DNA of 64,000 nucleotides from CAYLLN01 sp033762315 (GCA_033762315.1 JANRLS010000238.1:1-64000), one strand, 5' to 3'; shown: positions 8,398-18,341, counted from the stretch's first letter. Numbers and translations are program-made. Notes: generated from the letters alone by a model not told the origin.

Positions 8398-9879
8398 ATG
8401 CACCAGCTCATCCCCACCGGCGAAGCGACCGCCATTTTGCCCACGGGGACCAGCACCAAGCCGATCACGGTCATCGGCACCGAGGCGATTCGGAGCACGT
8501 TCGACGAGCTGTGTCTCCAGCAGGCGGTGAACTCGCGTCTGGGGCCGGGAGTGTCGGAACTGGTCCTCAATCCCGACGGCCACTGCGGCTACGGCGCGCC
8601 GGTGGGATGCGTGTTGGTTTCGCCGACGCACGTTTATCCCGGCCCGGTGGGGGTCGATATCAAGTGCTCGATGAGCCTCTTGCAGCTCGACCTGCCGGCC
8701 GAGCTGATCGCCGACCGGCCGACCCGCCGGGCGCTGATTGAGGCGGTTTGCGACCGGCTCCCCACCGGCGCGGGGCGCGGCCAGCGGAGCGTCAAGCAGG
8801 GGCGCGTGGTCGCAGAGAACCTGGGCCGGCAACTGCTCGTTGAGGGAGCGACGGAGTCGGTCTGCACGCAGCTTGGTATTCCCCCCCACTGGGCCGAGCG
8901 CTGCGAAGATTGGCGGCATTTGGGACACGACGACACCCCCGATTCACTCGGCGAGCGGCTCGACCGGCATTTGGCGGCGGGAACCTTCCGCAAGTTCGCC
9001 GACAAGGTGAGCCAGCTCGGCTCGTATGGCGGCGGCAATCACTTTGGCGAGTGCGAGGTAGTGCAGGTCGAGGACAACGACCGCGCCCGCCGCGCGGCCG
9101 AAGTGTTTGGCCTGGCCGACGGCAAAGTCGCCTTCCTCTCGCACTGCGGTTCGCGCGGCATCGGCCACAACCTGGCCAGTGGGCAGTTCCGCGCGCTGCA
9201 GGAAAAGTTCGACCGCTGGAACATTCCCCTGCCGGGCCAGGATCGCGAGCTCGTTTATGCTCCGCTGGGCACGGCCGAAGCCGACGCGTATCTCGACGAC
9301 ATGGCCCTCGGTGCGAACTTCGCGACGCTCAACCACCTGCTCATCAACGCGCTGGTGCTGGAGGCGTTTCAGGCCGTGCTGCCGGGAGTGACCGGCGAGC
9401 TGGTCTATTTCATCAGCCACAACATCGCCCGCAAGGAGATCGTCGGCAGCCGGCCCGCCTGGGTGCATCGCAAGGGAGCGACGCGGGCCTTCCCCGCCGG
9501 GCACCACGCGCTGAAGGGAACGATTTACGAGTCGGTCGGCCATCCGATCCTTCTGCCGGGCAATCCGCAGGCGGGATCGAGCGTGATGGTGGCCGACGCC
9601 GGAGCGACGCTAAGCTGCTACAGCGTGAACCACGGCGCCGGCCGCGTGCTGGGGCGCAAGCGGGCGATTCGCGAACTCGACCAGGCAGCGATCGACCAGT
9701 CGTTCGAGCAGCACGACATCCTCACCAATTGTCGGCAGTATCCCAAGGACGAAGCGCCGGCGGCCTACAAGGATTTCGAAGAGGTGCTGCGGAGCGTCAA
9801 GTCGGCCGGTCTGGCCAGCGAAGTGGCCCGGCTCAAGGCGCGGTTTGTCATCAAGGATGGGGACAAAGCGGACGATTGA
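8398..9879 (+). CDS. rtcB: RNA-splicing ligase RtcB
   Basis: GTP- and Mn2+-dependent RNA ligase joining 2',3'-cyclic phosphate (or 3'-phosphate) ends to 5'-OH ends, used in RNA repair or tRNA splicing. 493 aa from ATG 8398 (MHQLIPTGEA). Metal ligands are visible: Cys90 in VDIKCSMSL, the GGGNHFGE and HCGSRGIGHN motifs, and ISHNIARKE. His412 in NHGAGR is the guanylylated histidine. The length resembles archaeal RtcB more than the 408-aa E. coli protein. No archease gene or rtcA is adjacent, and I found no convincing sigma54 site in front. It converges with lhr, 19 bp apart. Confidence 0.95.
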   Translation: MHQLIPTGEATAILPTGTSTKPITVIGTEAIRSTFDELCLQQAVNSRLGPGVSELVLNPDGHCGYGAPVGCVLVSPTHVYPGPVGVDIKCSMSLLQLDLPAELIADRPTRRALIEAVCDRLPTGAGRGQRSVKQGRVVAENLGRQLLVEGATESVCTQLGIPPHWAERCEDWRHLGHDDTPDSLGERLDRHLAAGTFRKFADKVSQLGSYGGGNHFGECEVVQVEDNDRARRAAEVFGLADGKVAFLSHCGSRGIGHNLASGQFRALQEKFDRWNIPLPGQDRELVYAPLGTAEADAYLDDMALGANFATLNHLLINALVLEAFQAVLPGVTGELVYFISHNIARKEIVGSRPAWVHRKGATRAFPAGHHALKGTIYESVGHPILLPGNPQAGSSVMVADAGATLSCYSVNHGAGRVLGRKRAIRELDQAAIDQSFEQHDILTNCRQYPKDEAPAAYKDFEEVLRSVKSAGLASEVARLKARFVIKDGDKADD

Positions 9880-9898
9880 ACCGCCGTGGAGGTCCGCT

Positions 9899-12800
9899 TC
9901 ACGAGTGCAAAGCCGGCGCAGCCGCCAAATGAATTCGGCGGCCGACCTGCAGCGATTTGCGAATGAGCATTTGCTGGGCAGGGTCGATTTCGGCGAAGGT
10001 TTCGATCCGCCCGGCAATTTTGGCCGCCACGCACCTTCCCTGGTGCACGACGAGGGCGTTCTTGTGCATGGCCGGAATCCGCGGGCCACTAGCCAGGACG
10101 CTCGTCAGATTGAGGGGATCGGCTGCCGAGAGGAGGGCCCAGCTGGAACCGGAGGGGGCATCGCGCAGGTCGCGAAGTCGCGAAACGGCCGATTCGAGGG
10201 CAAACTGCTCGCCGCCGACCCCCGCCACGAACCTTCCTCCCCGAATTTCGCCTCGCAATTCGAGCCGCCGCAGCACGCGGACCAGCTCCCACCACGGCGG
10301 CGCGCTCGCCTCGCGGGCCAGCAAATCGCGAAACAGCACGCCGTAACGCAGCAGCAATTGTCGGCACCAGCGGTCGAGCTGCGCGGCGCGATCGGGGGGC
10401 TCGATCGTGCCGGGAAACAGCGACCAGCGGCCAATCGGCGACGCGGCCCGATGGACGCGGGTTTTCAGCTGGCGGTGATAAGGGGTGCGCGTCTTGTTTG
10501 CTCCAGCGTCGATGGCACGGACGGCGGCGAAGGTGTCGGACGAAACCAACCCCAGCGCGGCCAGCTCGCGGAGGGCGTCTTCCAGTTGCGAAGGCAAGAG
10601 GCCGGTCAGACCCTTCAGATCCTGAAAAAAGAGCGCCCCGCGACAGCGCAGAGCATTCAGCACCTCTTGCGCCGCGCTGCTGGCGGCGGCCGCGGTGTCC
10701 GGCCGCTCTTCGGGCAAGAGCCAGGGCAAATCCTCGCGGCGAACGAGCGAAATCGGGGCCACGCGGGTCATCGCCGCCATGCCAGGGCCCTCATCGGCAT
10801 CGCGGCGCGGCGGACGGAGTCGGCCCCAAACGAGTTCGCCGGAGAGGAACAGGTCGTCGAGTTGCTGCGGGCTGTAATCGGCGACGCGGGGAGCGAGCAC
10901 CTTGCTCTCCCAAACTCCTGCCGGCAGCTCGAAGCCTTGCAGCTGCGCGATGGCCTCCGACAGGCCGAGTTCCCCTTGCCGCTGCCTGTCGCCGAGCAGG
11001 CAATGATGCGCAAGCAGATACTGCCAAAAGACTTCCGGCGGCACCGGCTGGATGCGGCGGCGGAGACCATCGAGCGTTTGCCGGTGGATGCGGGCCAAGA
11101 GTCGCCGCTCGCACCACTGCACTTCGCCGCCGATGGACTCGCGAAATTTCCCCCGCATGGCGATGCCCGAACCTTCGAGCGATTCGAGCGCCGCAAACAC
11201 GGCCGATTCCGGCAAATGCAGCAATTCGCCCAATTCGGCCGCCGTGTGCGGACCCCGGCATTGCAGATGTCCACGAACAATCTCCACCTTGCCATCGGCC
11301 GCGGCCCACTCTTTGTTGAGCGCGGGGGGGAGTTCAACGGGCGGGCGCAGCGTCAACTCGCCATAGACGGCCCGCACCAGCGGCAGCCTTTCCGCGGCGG
11401 ACCAGAACTGCGAACCATCGGCCAGCGTCGCCACCGTGGCCCGGCCGGCGCGCGCCAATTCGCCCAGCCACTTTTCCCAGTCGCGCCCCTCCGCGGCGGG
11501 CAAAACAACAAAGTTCATCAGGGCATCGTGCAGCTCGTCGGCATCGCGGACGACGGGCCACGCCTCGGACGCGACATTGGCGATAGCCGTCGGGTCGAGC
11601 TTCGCCAGATCGCGCACGTCGTCGATGGCGAGCGAACGGCGGGTGGTGACGGCTCGGGTGCGGCGCTCTTCGAGCGGGGCATCGTCCAAAAAGGCATACG
11701 GATTGGCGTTCAGCAGTTGATGGCTGAAGGGGGAGGGCTCGCGCGTATCGATCGGCACCAGCTTCACGCCGCCAGATTTGATTTCGCCCAAAAGGCCGAG
11801 CCAGCGGTCGAGGTCGAGCGCTTCGTGCAGGCAATCGTGCATCGTCTGCCGAACCAGCGGGTGGCTCGGAATTTCGACATCCCCGTGATGATTCTCCAGG
11901 CAGCCGACCGTTTCGGGAAACGCCGCCGCGAGCAGGTCGTTGCTGCGATACTTCTGCAAGAACGGCGGCACCCGCTTGCCGCCTTGCGTGCGGAGCACGG
12001 CCAGTGCCCGGGTGACATTCCAGCGCCAGCGGACCTGAAACATCGGTGCCGCCAGCAGGGCCTGCTCCAAGAGGTGTTGCCCATTCTGCGGGCTGAGCAT
12101 GCTGAACAGGCTGTCGATGGGAAAGCTGTGCTGCGGGCCGAGCGAAAGCAGCACGCCGTTGTCGTCGGCCGCGGCCTGCAATTCGAAATCGAAGCTCCGA
12201 CAGAACCGCTTGCGCAGGGCCAATCCCCACGCCTTATTGATCCGGCTGCCGAGCGGAGCATGGATCACCAGCTGCATGCCGCCGGATTCGTCGAAGAATC
12301 GCTCGAAGAGGATTTGGTCGCCGGTTGGCACGAGGCCCACCGCCGCTTGCTGCGCCGCGACATAGCGGAGCGCCTGCTCGGCGGCCCAGAGATCGGCACC
12401 GCAGTCGGATTGCAGCCAGGAGAGGGGATCGGGGTTCGGGAGTCGGTGGTCAGAGGTCAGGGTTCGGGGTTCAGAAGTTTCCAGCTCGATGTCTTGGTTA
12501 CTAAATCCTGAATCCTGAACCCGAGAATCCTGAATCCCACCCGCCAAATCGCGGCGCAGACCGGAGACTTCCCGCGACAGCTCGATGGTCCGGCCGGGGG
12601 CCTCGCCAAACCAGAAGGGAACGGTCGGGGGCGCGCCGTGGGCATCGACGACAATCATTTCGTCGCCGCGCACCGCTCGCACCATCCACGAGGTATTGCC
12701 CAGCAGAAAGACATCGCCCGCACTGCTGTCGATGGCGAAGTCCTCGTCCACCTTGCCGACGAAGGTGTTTTCTCCTTCGGTGACCACCCGATATTCGGCC

Positions 12801-14323
12801 GCTTCGGGGATCGCGCCGCCGCTGGTCAGTGCCGCGAGGCGAGCGTTGCGGCGGGCCCGCAGGCGGCCGCCGATCTGGTCGCGATGCAGGTAGGCACCCG
12901 CCTTGGTGCCGGGCTTCACGCCGTCGGCCAGCATTTGCACGATGACGTCGAAATCGTCCCGCGCCAAATCGCGATAGGGATAGGCGCGGCGGCAGAGGCG
13001 GAACAACTCCGTTTCGTCCCATTCGTCGCTGGCGACGGCGGCGACGATTTGCTGCGCGAGAATATCGAGCGGCGCAACGGGGATTTCGATCTGGTCGAGA
13101 ATGCCGCGGCGGACGGCCCGCACCAGGGCCAGCGATTCGAGCAGCTCGTCGCGCGTCAGCGGAAAAAGCCGCCCCTTGGGGAGCGCTCCGACGGCATGCC
13201 CCGACCGGCCGACGCGCTGCAAGAAGGTCGAAATGACCCGCGGCGAGCCGATCTGGCAGACGAGGTCGATGTAGCCGATGTCGATCCCCATTTCCAGCGA
13301 GGCGGTGGCGACGATCGCCTTCAGCTCGCCCGCTTTCAGTCGCTGCTCGGCATTCAGGCGGAGTTCGCGCGAGAGGCTGCCGTGATGGCTGGCGACGGCA
13401 TCTTCGCCGAGTTGCTCGCGCAGGCGAAACGCGACCCGCTCGGCGAGCCGGCGGGTGTTGACGAACACCAGCGTGCTGCGATGCGTTTGGATCAGCTCCG
13501 TCAGCCGAGCATAGACTTCATCCCATTGTTCGTGCGAGCACACCGCGGCGAGTTCCGACGGCGGCACCTCCAGGGCCAGGTCGAGATCGCGGGCGTGGCC
13601 GATGTTGACGATCTCGCACCGGTTCAAGGTTCCAGGTTCAAGGTTCAAAGTTGGCGAACCTGGAACTTGCTCTCCGGTGAGAAACGCGGCGATTTCCTCG
13701 ATCGGCTTCTGCGTGGCGGAGAGGCCGATGCGGGTGGGGGGAGCATCGCAGAGCGCGGCGAGACGCTCGAGAGTGAGGGCCAGATGCGAGCCGCGCTTAT
13801 CGCGGGCCAGGGCGTGGATTTCGTCCACGATGATCGTGTTCACGCCGCGCAGCGTTTCGCGGCTTTTGCCGGAAGTGAGGAGCAGGTAGAGCGACTCAGG
13901 GGTAGTCACGAGAATGTGCGGCGGGCGCTTGAGCATCGCCTGACGTTCGCTGGCCGGCGTATCCCCCGTGCGGACGGCGGTGCGAATCGGCAGCTCCCCC
14001 AGGCCGGATGTTTGGGCTAGCTGGGAAATTTCGGCAAGTGGCGATTGCAGGTTGCGTTGAATATCGTTGCTCAACGCCTTGAGCGGCGAGACAAAGACCA
14101 CCTGGGTGCCGTCGGGCAGATTTCCCGCCGCCCACTGGCGAAATAGGCGATCCAAGCAAACCAGGAAAGCCGACAACGTTTTGCCCGACCCGGTGGGAGC
14201 GGCAATGAGGGTATGGCAGCCGGCGGCGATGTGCGGCCAGCCCTGGGCCTGCGGTTCGGTGGGCTGACCGAAGCGGCCAGCAAACCACTGGCGTATCAGC
14301 GGATGAAAAAGGTCGAGCGGCAT
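9899..14323 (-). CDS. lhr: Lhr-family ATP-dependent helicase (full-length, with C-terminal extension)
   Basis: Superfamily 2 3'-5' helicase of 1474 aa, comparable to E. coli Lhr (about 1540 aa), implicated in DNA repair and RNA:DNA unwinding. Motif I is APTGSGKT (residues 42-49), motif II DEIH (near 168), and QRVGRSGHAVGALPKGRLFPL carries motif VI. The winged-helix and Lhr core follow, then the long Lhr-specific C-terminal region with several winged-helix-like segments. Two stretches, about residues 218-234 and 594-631, are low-complexity peptides such as SPTLNLEPGTLN. They are translated from short-period DNA repeats and look like in-frame insertions into surface loops. The motifs around them are intact, so the protein should still work. 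Start ATG 14323 has only a weak ribosome site. Confidence 0.93.
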   Translation of the reverse strand: MPLDLFHPLIRQWFAGRFGQPTEPQAQGWPHIAAGCHTLIAAPTGSGKTLSAFLVCLDRLFRQWAAGNLPDGTQVVFVSPLKALSNDIQRNLQSPLAEISQLAQTSGLGELPIRTAVRTGDTPASERQAMLKRPPHILVTTPESLYLLLTSGKSRETLRGVNTIIVDEIHALARDKRGSHLALTLERLAALCDAPPTRIGLSATQKPIEEIAAFLTGEQVPGSPTLNLEPGTLNRCEIVNIGHARDLDLALEVPPSELAAVCSHEQWDEVYARLTELIQTHRSTLVFVNTRRLAERVAFRLREQLGEDAVASHHGSLSRELRLNAEQRLKAGELKAIVATASLEMGIDIGYIDLVCQIGSPRVISTFLQRVGRSGHAVGALPKGRLFPLTRDELLESLALVRAVRRGILDQIEIPVAPLDILAQQIVAAVASDEWDETELFRLCRRAYPYRDLARDDFDVIVQMLADGVKPGTKAGAYLHRDQIGGRLRARRNARLAALTSGGAIPEAAEYRVVTEGENTFVGKVDEDFAIDSSAGDVFLLGNTSWMVRAVRGDEMIVVDAHGAPPTVPFWFGEAPGRTIELSREVSGLRRDLAGGIQDSRVQDSGFSNQDIELETSEPRTLTSDHRLPNPDPLSWLQSDCGADLWAAEQALRYVAAQQAAVGLVPTGDQILFERFFDESGGMQLVIHAPLGSRINKAWGLALRKRFCRSFDFELQAAADDNGVLLSLGPQHSFPIDSLFSMLSPQNGQHLLEQALLAAPMFQVRWRWNVTRALAVLRTQGGKRVPPFLQKYRSNDLLAAAFPETVGCLENHHGDVEIPSHPLVRQTMHDCLHEALDLDRWLGLLGEIKSGGVKLVPIDTREPSPFSHQLLNANPYAFLDDAPLEERRTRAVTTRRSLAIDDVRDLAKLDPTAIANVASEAWPVVRDADELHDALMNFVVLPAAEGRDWEKWLGELARAGRATVATLADGSQFWSAAERLPLVRAVYGELTLRPPVELPPALNKEWAAADGKVEIVRGHLQCRGPHTAAELGELLHLPESAVFAALESLEGSGIAMRGKFRESIGGEVQWCERRLLARIHRQTLDGLRRRIQPVPPEVFWQYLLAHHCLLGDRQRQGELGLSEAIAQLQGFELPAGVWESKVLAPRVADYSPQQLDDLFLSGELVWGRLRPPRRDADEGPGMAAMTRVAPISLVRREDLPWLLPEERPDTAAAASSAAQEVLNALRCRGALFFQDLKGLTGLLPSQLEDALRELAALGLVSSDTFAAVRAIDAGANKTRTPYHRQLKTRVHRAASPIGRWSLFPGTIEPPDRAAQLDRWCRQLLLRYGVLFRDLLAREASAPPWWELVRVLRRLELRGEIRGGRFVAGVGGEQFALESAVSRLRDLRDAPSGSSWALLSAADPLNLTSVLASGPRIPAMHKNALVVHQGRCVAAKIAGRIETFAEIDPAQQMLIRKSLQVGRRIHLAAAPALHS
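12430..12538. repeat. In-frame short-period repeat block 1 within lhr
   Basis: About 105 bp of GGTTCGGG, GGTCAGGG and AATCCTGAA type units, unlike the flanking coding DNA. It keeps the lhr frame open and translates to a Ser/Asp/Gln-rich linker between conserved Lhr segments. Confidence 0.55.
13621..13668. repeat. In-frame palindromic repeat block 2 within lhr
   Basis: Units of GGTTCAAG, with a perfect 11-bp inverted repeat GTTCCAGGTTC (13629-13639) / GAACCTGGAAC (13656-13666). It is related to the intergenic repeat at 6873-6901 and leaves the lhr reading frame intact. Confidence 0.6.
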
Positions 14324-14361
14324 ACGTCCGTGCGCGAGCAGAGCATCGTCGAATTCGAGAC

Positions 14362-15018
14362 TTATGACGATTTGGGTAGTTTGGCAATGGTCTGCCGAAA
14401 TCGCCGAATTAGCGCCGTGTCGCCGTCATGAGCGTAAGTTTCGAGAAAGCTCTCGGCAAGCGCAAACGGGAATCCCTCGAGGGCATCGCTGGGAACCTGT
14501 TGAACATACTTGTTCCCTCGTAGCTGCAGCACTTCGATCAGACCGGACCGCCAGCGCCAAACCTCTGGCACGCCCAAAGCTTGATAGATTGGCAATTTGG
14601 GAATCGACGAGCGAGTAATATCGACTTCGAGCGCCAAATCCGGCGGCGGGTCAATGGACAGGTCGATCTCGTCTTTGCCGCGAACCGCCGCTTGATTGGC
14701 GATCCAGTAGCAATGATCGGCTTCAAGCCCCTTTTCCAAATCGGCGCGGCTGAAGGTTGTGTTGCGGCCGGCTTCGATTTCGATATCGTGGAGCATCGTC
14801 CATTCGTCAATCATGCGGCCGATCAGAATGGCGATTTTTTCATGGCGTCGTGAGGGGGACATGATTTCCAGCACTCCACGGTCATACGTCATTCGCAAGC
14901 AGCCGCTGGGGTTGTCCTCGCGGAGTTTCTGGTAGGTCTCCCACGAGACACCGCGCAGCACGTGGCGCGATTCGTGCTCCACGGGGGGGCGAGAGATTGG
15001 CTCGGGTGCGATGCTCAT
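14362..15018 (-). CDS. Uma2 family protein (DUF820, PD-(D/E)XK nuclease fold)
   Basis: 218 aa from ATG 15018 (MSIAPEPISRPPVEHESRHV; GGAG upstream). Uma2 proteins have a restriction-endonuclease-like core and are abundant in cyanobacteria and planctomycetes; their role is unsettled. Visible features are LRGVSWETYQKLRED, a nuclease-like core DPPPDLALEVDI (Asp and Glu-x-Asp as possible metal ligands) and the family phrase YQALGVPEVWRW. It lies 38 bp upstream of lhr on the same strand, possibly one transcript. A second, divergent Uma2 gene is at 47856-48473. Confidence 0.85.
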   Translation of the reverse strand: MSIAPEPISRPPVEHESRHVLRGVSWETYQKLREDNPSGCLRMTYDRGVLEIMSPSRRHEKIAILIGRMIDEWTMLHDIEIEAGRNTTFSRADLEKGLEADHCYWIANQAAVRGKDEIDLSIDPPPDLALEVDITRSSIPKLPIYQALGVPEVWRWRSGLIEVLQLRGNKYVQQVPSDALEGFPFALAESFLETYAHDGDTALIRRFRQTIAKLPKSS

Positions 15019-15132
15019 CGGGAGCTCCACCGATGATCGGAGCAGGGAAAACAAACTATACAGAATTGTACCCAGCCGCCCAGCGCGGGCCAACAGGCCG
15101 AGTTCCGGTCCCCAGCCGTCGCACTCCGCGAC

Positions 15133-16731
15133 TTATTCCCCCAGCGGCAGCGTGAGGATGATTTCCGCGCCCACCGTGCTGGGGCCGACTTCGATGGTTC
15201 CGCCGTGGGCTTCGATCCACCGCTGGGCGATGGCCATCCCCAGTCCGGTTCCCTTGGGCTTGGTGGTGTAAAACGGCTCGAAGATTCGCCGCCGCTGATC
15301 GGGCGATAAGCCGGGGCCATTATCGGCCACCGAAATGCACACTCCGCGCCGCTGGCCCAGAGTTGCCGGCCGGCAGTGGATGGTGATTTCGAGCGGCAAT
15401 TCCCCAGCGGCGAGCGAATTCTCCAGAATGTTGCGAAACACCTGCACCAGGCGAAAGCGGTCCACCATCGCTTCCCAATCGGCCGCGCCGGGAAATTCGC
15501 GCACCTCCGCCGCACGCTGCCGCCGCTGGGGGGCGAGCAGCTCCCAAGCCTCGCGCCAGAGGGTCGCCAGACGACACGGCGAACGATCGAGCTGCACCGG
15601 GGCCGCATAACCCCGCACGTCGTCAAAGAGTTGTTGCAAGTGAGCCTGGGCGTGCTCGATCCGGCGGACATATTCGAGCGCCGCGGCCTGCCCATGAACC
15701 TCCAATTCCAGCATTTCGGCAGCCGCTTGAATGCGCTGCAGGGCGTTGCGCGCTTCGTGCGCGAGGCCAGCGGCCATTTGGCCGATCGCCGCCAGCCGCT
15801 CGGCCTGCAGGGCGCGTTGTTGGGCGGCCTCCATGTCGGTAATGTCGTGTCCGATCAGGAGCAGGGCGAAAGGACTGCCCGCCGCGTCGCGGAGCGCGGT
15901 GCTGGTCCACCGCACGCTGCGGCGCGGATGATCGTCGGCCCGCAAGCCGGTGCTGGCGATTCCCGGCCGCGTCGGATTACCGAGCAGGTTTTCGTGCAGC
16001 TCGCGCCGCGCGCGAGGACGATCCTCGGACGGAATCATCAGCGTTAGCCAGTCGCCGCCGATCGCTTCGGCATTCGACACGCCGGAGATTTTTTCGACAT
16101 ACGGATTGACCCGCACGATCCGTCCTTGCAGATCGAGCACCAGGACGATGGTCTGGGCGTGGGACAGCAGCCCCTCGGAAAACTCGCGCTGCTGATGCAA
16201 CACCCCTTCGAGCTTGGTCCGCACCTGATCTTGCTCGCGGCGGACATGCTCGTGCTCATAGACAGCGGTGATCACCGCCAGGTCGAGATCGAGCAGCTTA
16301 TCGAGCGAGAGCAGCACGGCCAGCAGGTCCGCCGGCGAGCCCGACCAGGCGCGCGCGATCGCCGACAGCATCCCAATCCGCAAGCGGCCGAGCGCCATGT
16401 TGGTATAAACCTGCGCGAGGCCAATCTCGACATGCCGCAAACCAACCCCGGCCCGCCGCCGGACATAATCACCGTCATAGGGGCCGGCCAGCAGTTCGCT
16501 AATCCAGCGGCGAAGCGTTCCCTTGAGGCGTTCCACTTGCTCTGCCCCATCCACCATGACCGCCGCCGCCGGTGGATGACGCTGGATTTCCGCATAGAAA
16601 TCGTCGATCAGCTCGGGGATCAGCGGAGTAAGCAGGGGCCGCGCCTGGGCCACGCGGTCGGCATCGGCGGCGGTCCAGCCGATGTATCGCTGCAGTTGCT
16701 CATAGCGGAAATTGGGCTGCCAGTGGTTCAT
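15133..16731 (-). CDS. Globin-coupled (protoglobin) PAS sensor histidine kinase
   Basis: 532-aa cytoplasmic NtrB-type kinase. Residues 1-165 form a sensor globin (QPNFRYEQLQRYIGW...) with His100 in VGLRHVEIGL as the likely proximal haem ligand. A PAS domain follows (about 185-300). The phospho-acceptor is His325 in GLAHEARNALQ. The N box is VFRNILENSLAAG, and G boxes are DNGPGL and GTGLGMAIAQRWIEAHGG. No transmembrane segment is apparent, so a diffusible gas (O2, NO or CO) is the probable signal. It lies 42 bp downstream of the NtrC-type regulator on the same strand, its probable partner. The haem role is inferred from the globin fold and His. Confidence 0.88.
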   Translation of the reverse strand: MNHWQPNFRYEQLQRYIGWTAADADRVAQARPLLTPLIPELIDDFYAEIQRHPPAAAVMVDGAEQVERLKGTLRRWISELLAGPYDGDYVRRRAGVGLRHVEIGLAQVYTNMALGRLRIGMLSAIARAWSGSPADLLAVLLSLDKLLDLDLAVITAVYEHEHVRREQDQVRTKLEGVLHQQREFSEGLLSHAQTIVLVLDLQGRIVRVNPYVEKISGVSNAEAIGGDWLTLMIPSEDRPRARRELHENLLGNPTRPGIASTGLRADDHPRRSVRWTSTALRDAAGSPFALLLIGHDITDMEAAQQRALQAERLAAIGQMAAGLAHEARNALQRIQAAAEMLELEVHGQAAALEYVRRIEHAQAHLQQLFDDVRGYAAPVQLDRSPCRLATLWREAWELLAPQRRQRAAEVREFPGAADWEAMVDRFRLVQVFRNILENSLAAGELPLEITIHCRPATLGQRRGVCISVADNGPGLSPDQRRRIFEPFYTTKPKGTGLGMAIAQRWIEAHGGTIEVGPSTVGAEIILTLPLGE

Positions 16732-16773
16732 CGGCGCTCGGCGGCGAGGCGAGAAGCGGCGCGGCGAATCCGA

Positions 16774-18180
16774 CTAAGTCGCCGCCGGCTCCGGAGGGGC
16801 CGGCGAGTGATGATTCCCATTGCCGGCCAGGCGGAATAGCTCGACATCGGTGATCGTATATTTTTCCAAGAGGCGATACAGCTTGCGGCGATCGATTCCG
16901 AGGGCCTTGGCCGCTCGCGATTTATTGCAGGCTTCGCGGCGCAGCACCTCGATAATCTTGTGGCGCTGCATCGTCGCCAGGTCGTCGGACGAGCTGGCGG
17001 CCTGGTCGTTCGTGGCCTTCGCGTGGGCCACCTCCTTGGGCAAATCGGCGAGGCGAATCAGGTTTCCCTCGGCCATGATCTTGGCCCGTTCTATGGCGTT
17101 CATCAACTGGCGGACATTCCCCGGCCAGGGAAATTTCGCCAGGTGCTCGGCCGCGGCGGGCTCCAGTTGCCACTGCGAACCGAGGAATTTTTCAAGCAGC
17201 AGGGGAATGTCCCCCGCGCGCTCGCGCAGCGGGGGCAACTCCAGCGACATGACATTGATGCGGTAATAGAGATCCTCGCGAAAGCGGCCAGCGGCAACCT
17301 CGTTGGCCAGGTCGCGATTTGTCGCCGCCAAAAGCCGCACGTTGACTTTACGCTCTTGAATCGACCCAATGCGCCGCAGCGAGCCATCCTCCAGCACCCG
17401 GAGCAGCTTGGCTTGCAGCGAGCCGGGCATTTCGCCGATTTCGTCAATGAACAGAGTTCCTCCATCGGCCACCTCGAAAAGGCCGGGCTTGGCGGCATGG
17501 GCACCAGTGAAGGCCCCTTTTTCGTGACCGAAAAGCTCGCTTTCGAGCAGCGTCTCGGGGAGCGCCGCGCAGTTGATCACGACGAGGGGCTTGTCGGCCC
17601 GCAGGCTGCAGCGGTGCAGCGCCCGGGCGACTAATTCCTTGCCGGTGCCGCTTTCTCCTTGAATGAGGATCGCCTTGTCACTGGGGCCGGCCCGCTGGAT
17701 CAGGCGAAACACTTCGCGCATCGCCGGCGACTGACCGATCATGTCGGCTGCCGGCTGGCTGCGGGCGAGCAAGGCCCGCAGGCGTTCGTTTTCCTTGCGC
17801 AGCTGCCCGCGCTCGAAGGCCTTTTCGATCTGCGTCTCCAAATCGCGGAGGGGAAACGGCTTGGTGAGGTAGTGAAACGCCCCCGATTGCATCGCCTCGA
17901 CCGCCGTCTCGATGGTCCCTTGCCCGGTGAGCAGGATGACTTCGCTCTCCGGATAGAGCTCTTTGAGCTTCTTGAGCAGTTCCAGCCCCGAAATCCCGGG
18001 GAGCATCATGTCGAGCACGGCGACATCGAAGTGGCGGCGCTGGGCCAGGTCGAGCGCCTCTTCGCTGCTGGCGGCACCGCGGACGGCGAACCCGCTCAGC
18101 TCGAAACGGCGGACCAGGGTCTCGCGCAGCTCCGCATCGTCGTCCACCACGAGCAGGTCGATCTCTTGGGGTTTGGTCAT
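16774..18180 (-). CDS. NtrC-family sigma54-dependent response regulator
   Basis: 468 aa from ATG 18180 (MTKPQEIDLLVVDDD; AGGCGG upstream). The receiver domain (1-120) has phosphorylatable Asp57 in VAVLDMMLPG. The AAA+ domain (about 140-380) has Walker A GESGTGKE, the sigma54-contact loop GAFTGA and Walker B LFIDEIG. The C-terminal Fis-type HTH is NKSRAAKALGIDRRKLYRLLEKY. It should activate sigma54 RNA polymerase when phosphorylated by the globin kinase encoded just downstream. The divergent gene has a strong -24/-12 promoter at 18483-18498, an obvious candidate target. Confidence 0.92.
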   Translation of the reverse strand: MTKPQEIDLLVVDDDAELRETLVRRFELSGFAVRGAASSEEALDLAQRRHFDVAVLDMMLPGISGLELLKKLKELYPESEVILLTGQGTIETAVEAMQSGAFHYLTKPFPLRDLETQIEKAFERGQLRKENERLRALLARSQPAADMIGQSPAMREVFRLIQRAGPSDKAILIQGESGTGKELVARALHRCSLRADKPLVVINCAALPETLLESELFGHEKGAFTGAHAAKPGLFEVADGGTLFIDEIGEMPGSLQAKLLRVLEDGSLRRIGSIQERKVNVRLLAATNRDLANEVAAGRFREDLYYRINVMSLELPPLRERAGDIPLLLEKFLGSQWQLEPAAAEHLAKFPWPGNVRQLMNAIERAKIMAEGNLIRLADLPKEVAHAKATNDQAASSSDDLATMQRHKIIEVLRREACNKSRAAKALGIDRRKLYRLLEKYTITDVELFRLAGNGNHHSPAPPEPAAT

Positions 18181-18327
18181 GGTCCGCCTGAAGAGCGAAA
18201 GGAGGCCGATTGCCCACGGTCGATCGTTGCAAAGTCCGTGCCTTTGGCTCGCTGTCGGCCAATGTCGGCAAAATGGTGAGAAAAGCAAGCGCCGGCGGCG
18301 ACCGCGCGCGCGAAAAGTGCGCAAACT

Positions 18328-18341
18328 GTGCGATTCCGCAC
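18328..18341. promoter_or_regulatory. Candidate enhancer (UAS) for the NtrC-type regulator
   Basis: Perfect dyad GTGCG-ATTC-CGCAC, preceded by an extra GTGCGC half-site at 18317-18322. It sits about 150 bp upstream of the -24/-12 promoter, a usual distance for NtrC-type enhancers. Binding is inferred from position and symmetry only. Confidence 0.4.

Noticed and set aside
9845..12511. Long open frame antisense to lhr
   Set aside because: Its composition follows the third-position GC of lhr, it has no family motifs, and lhr is conserved throughout.
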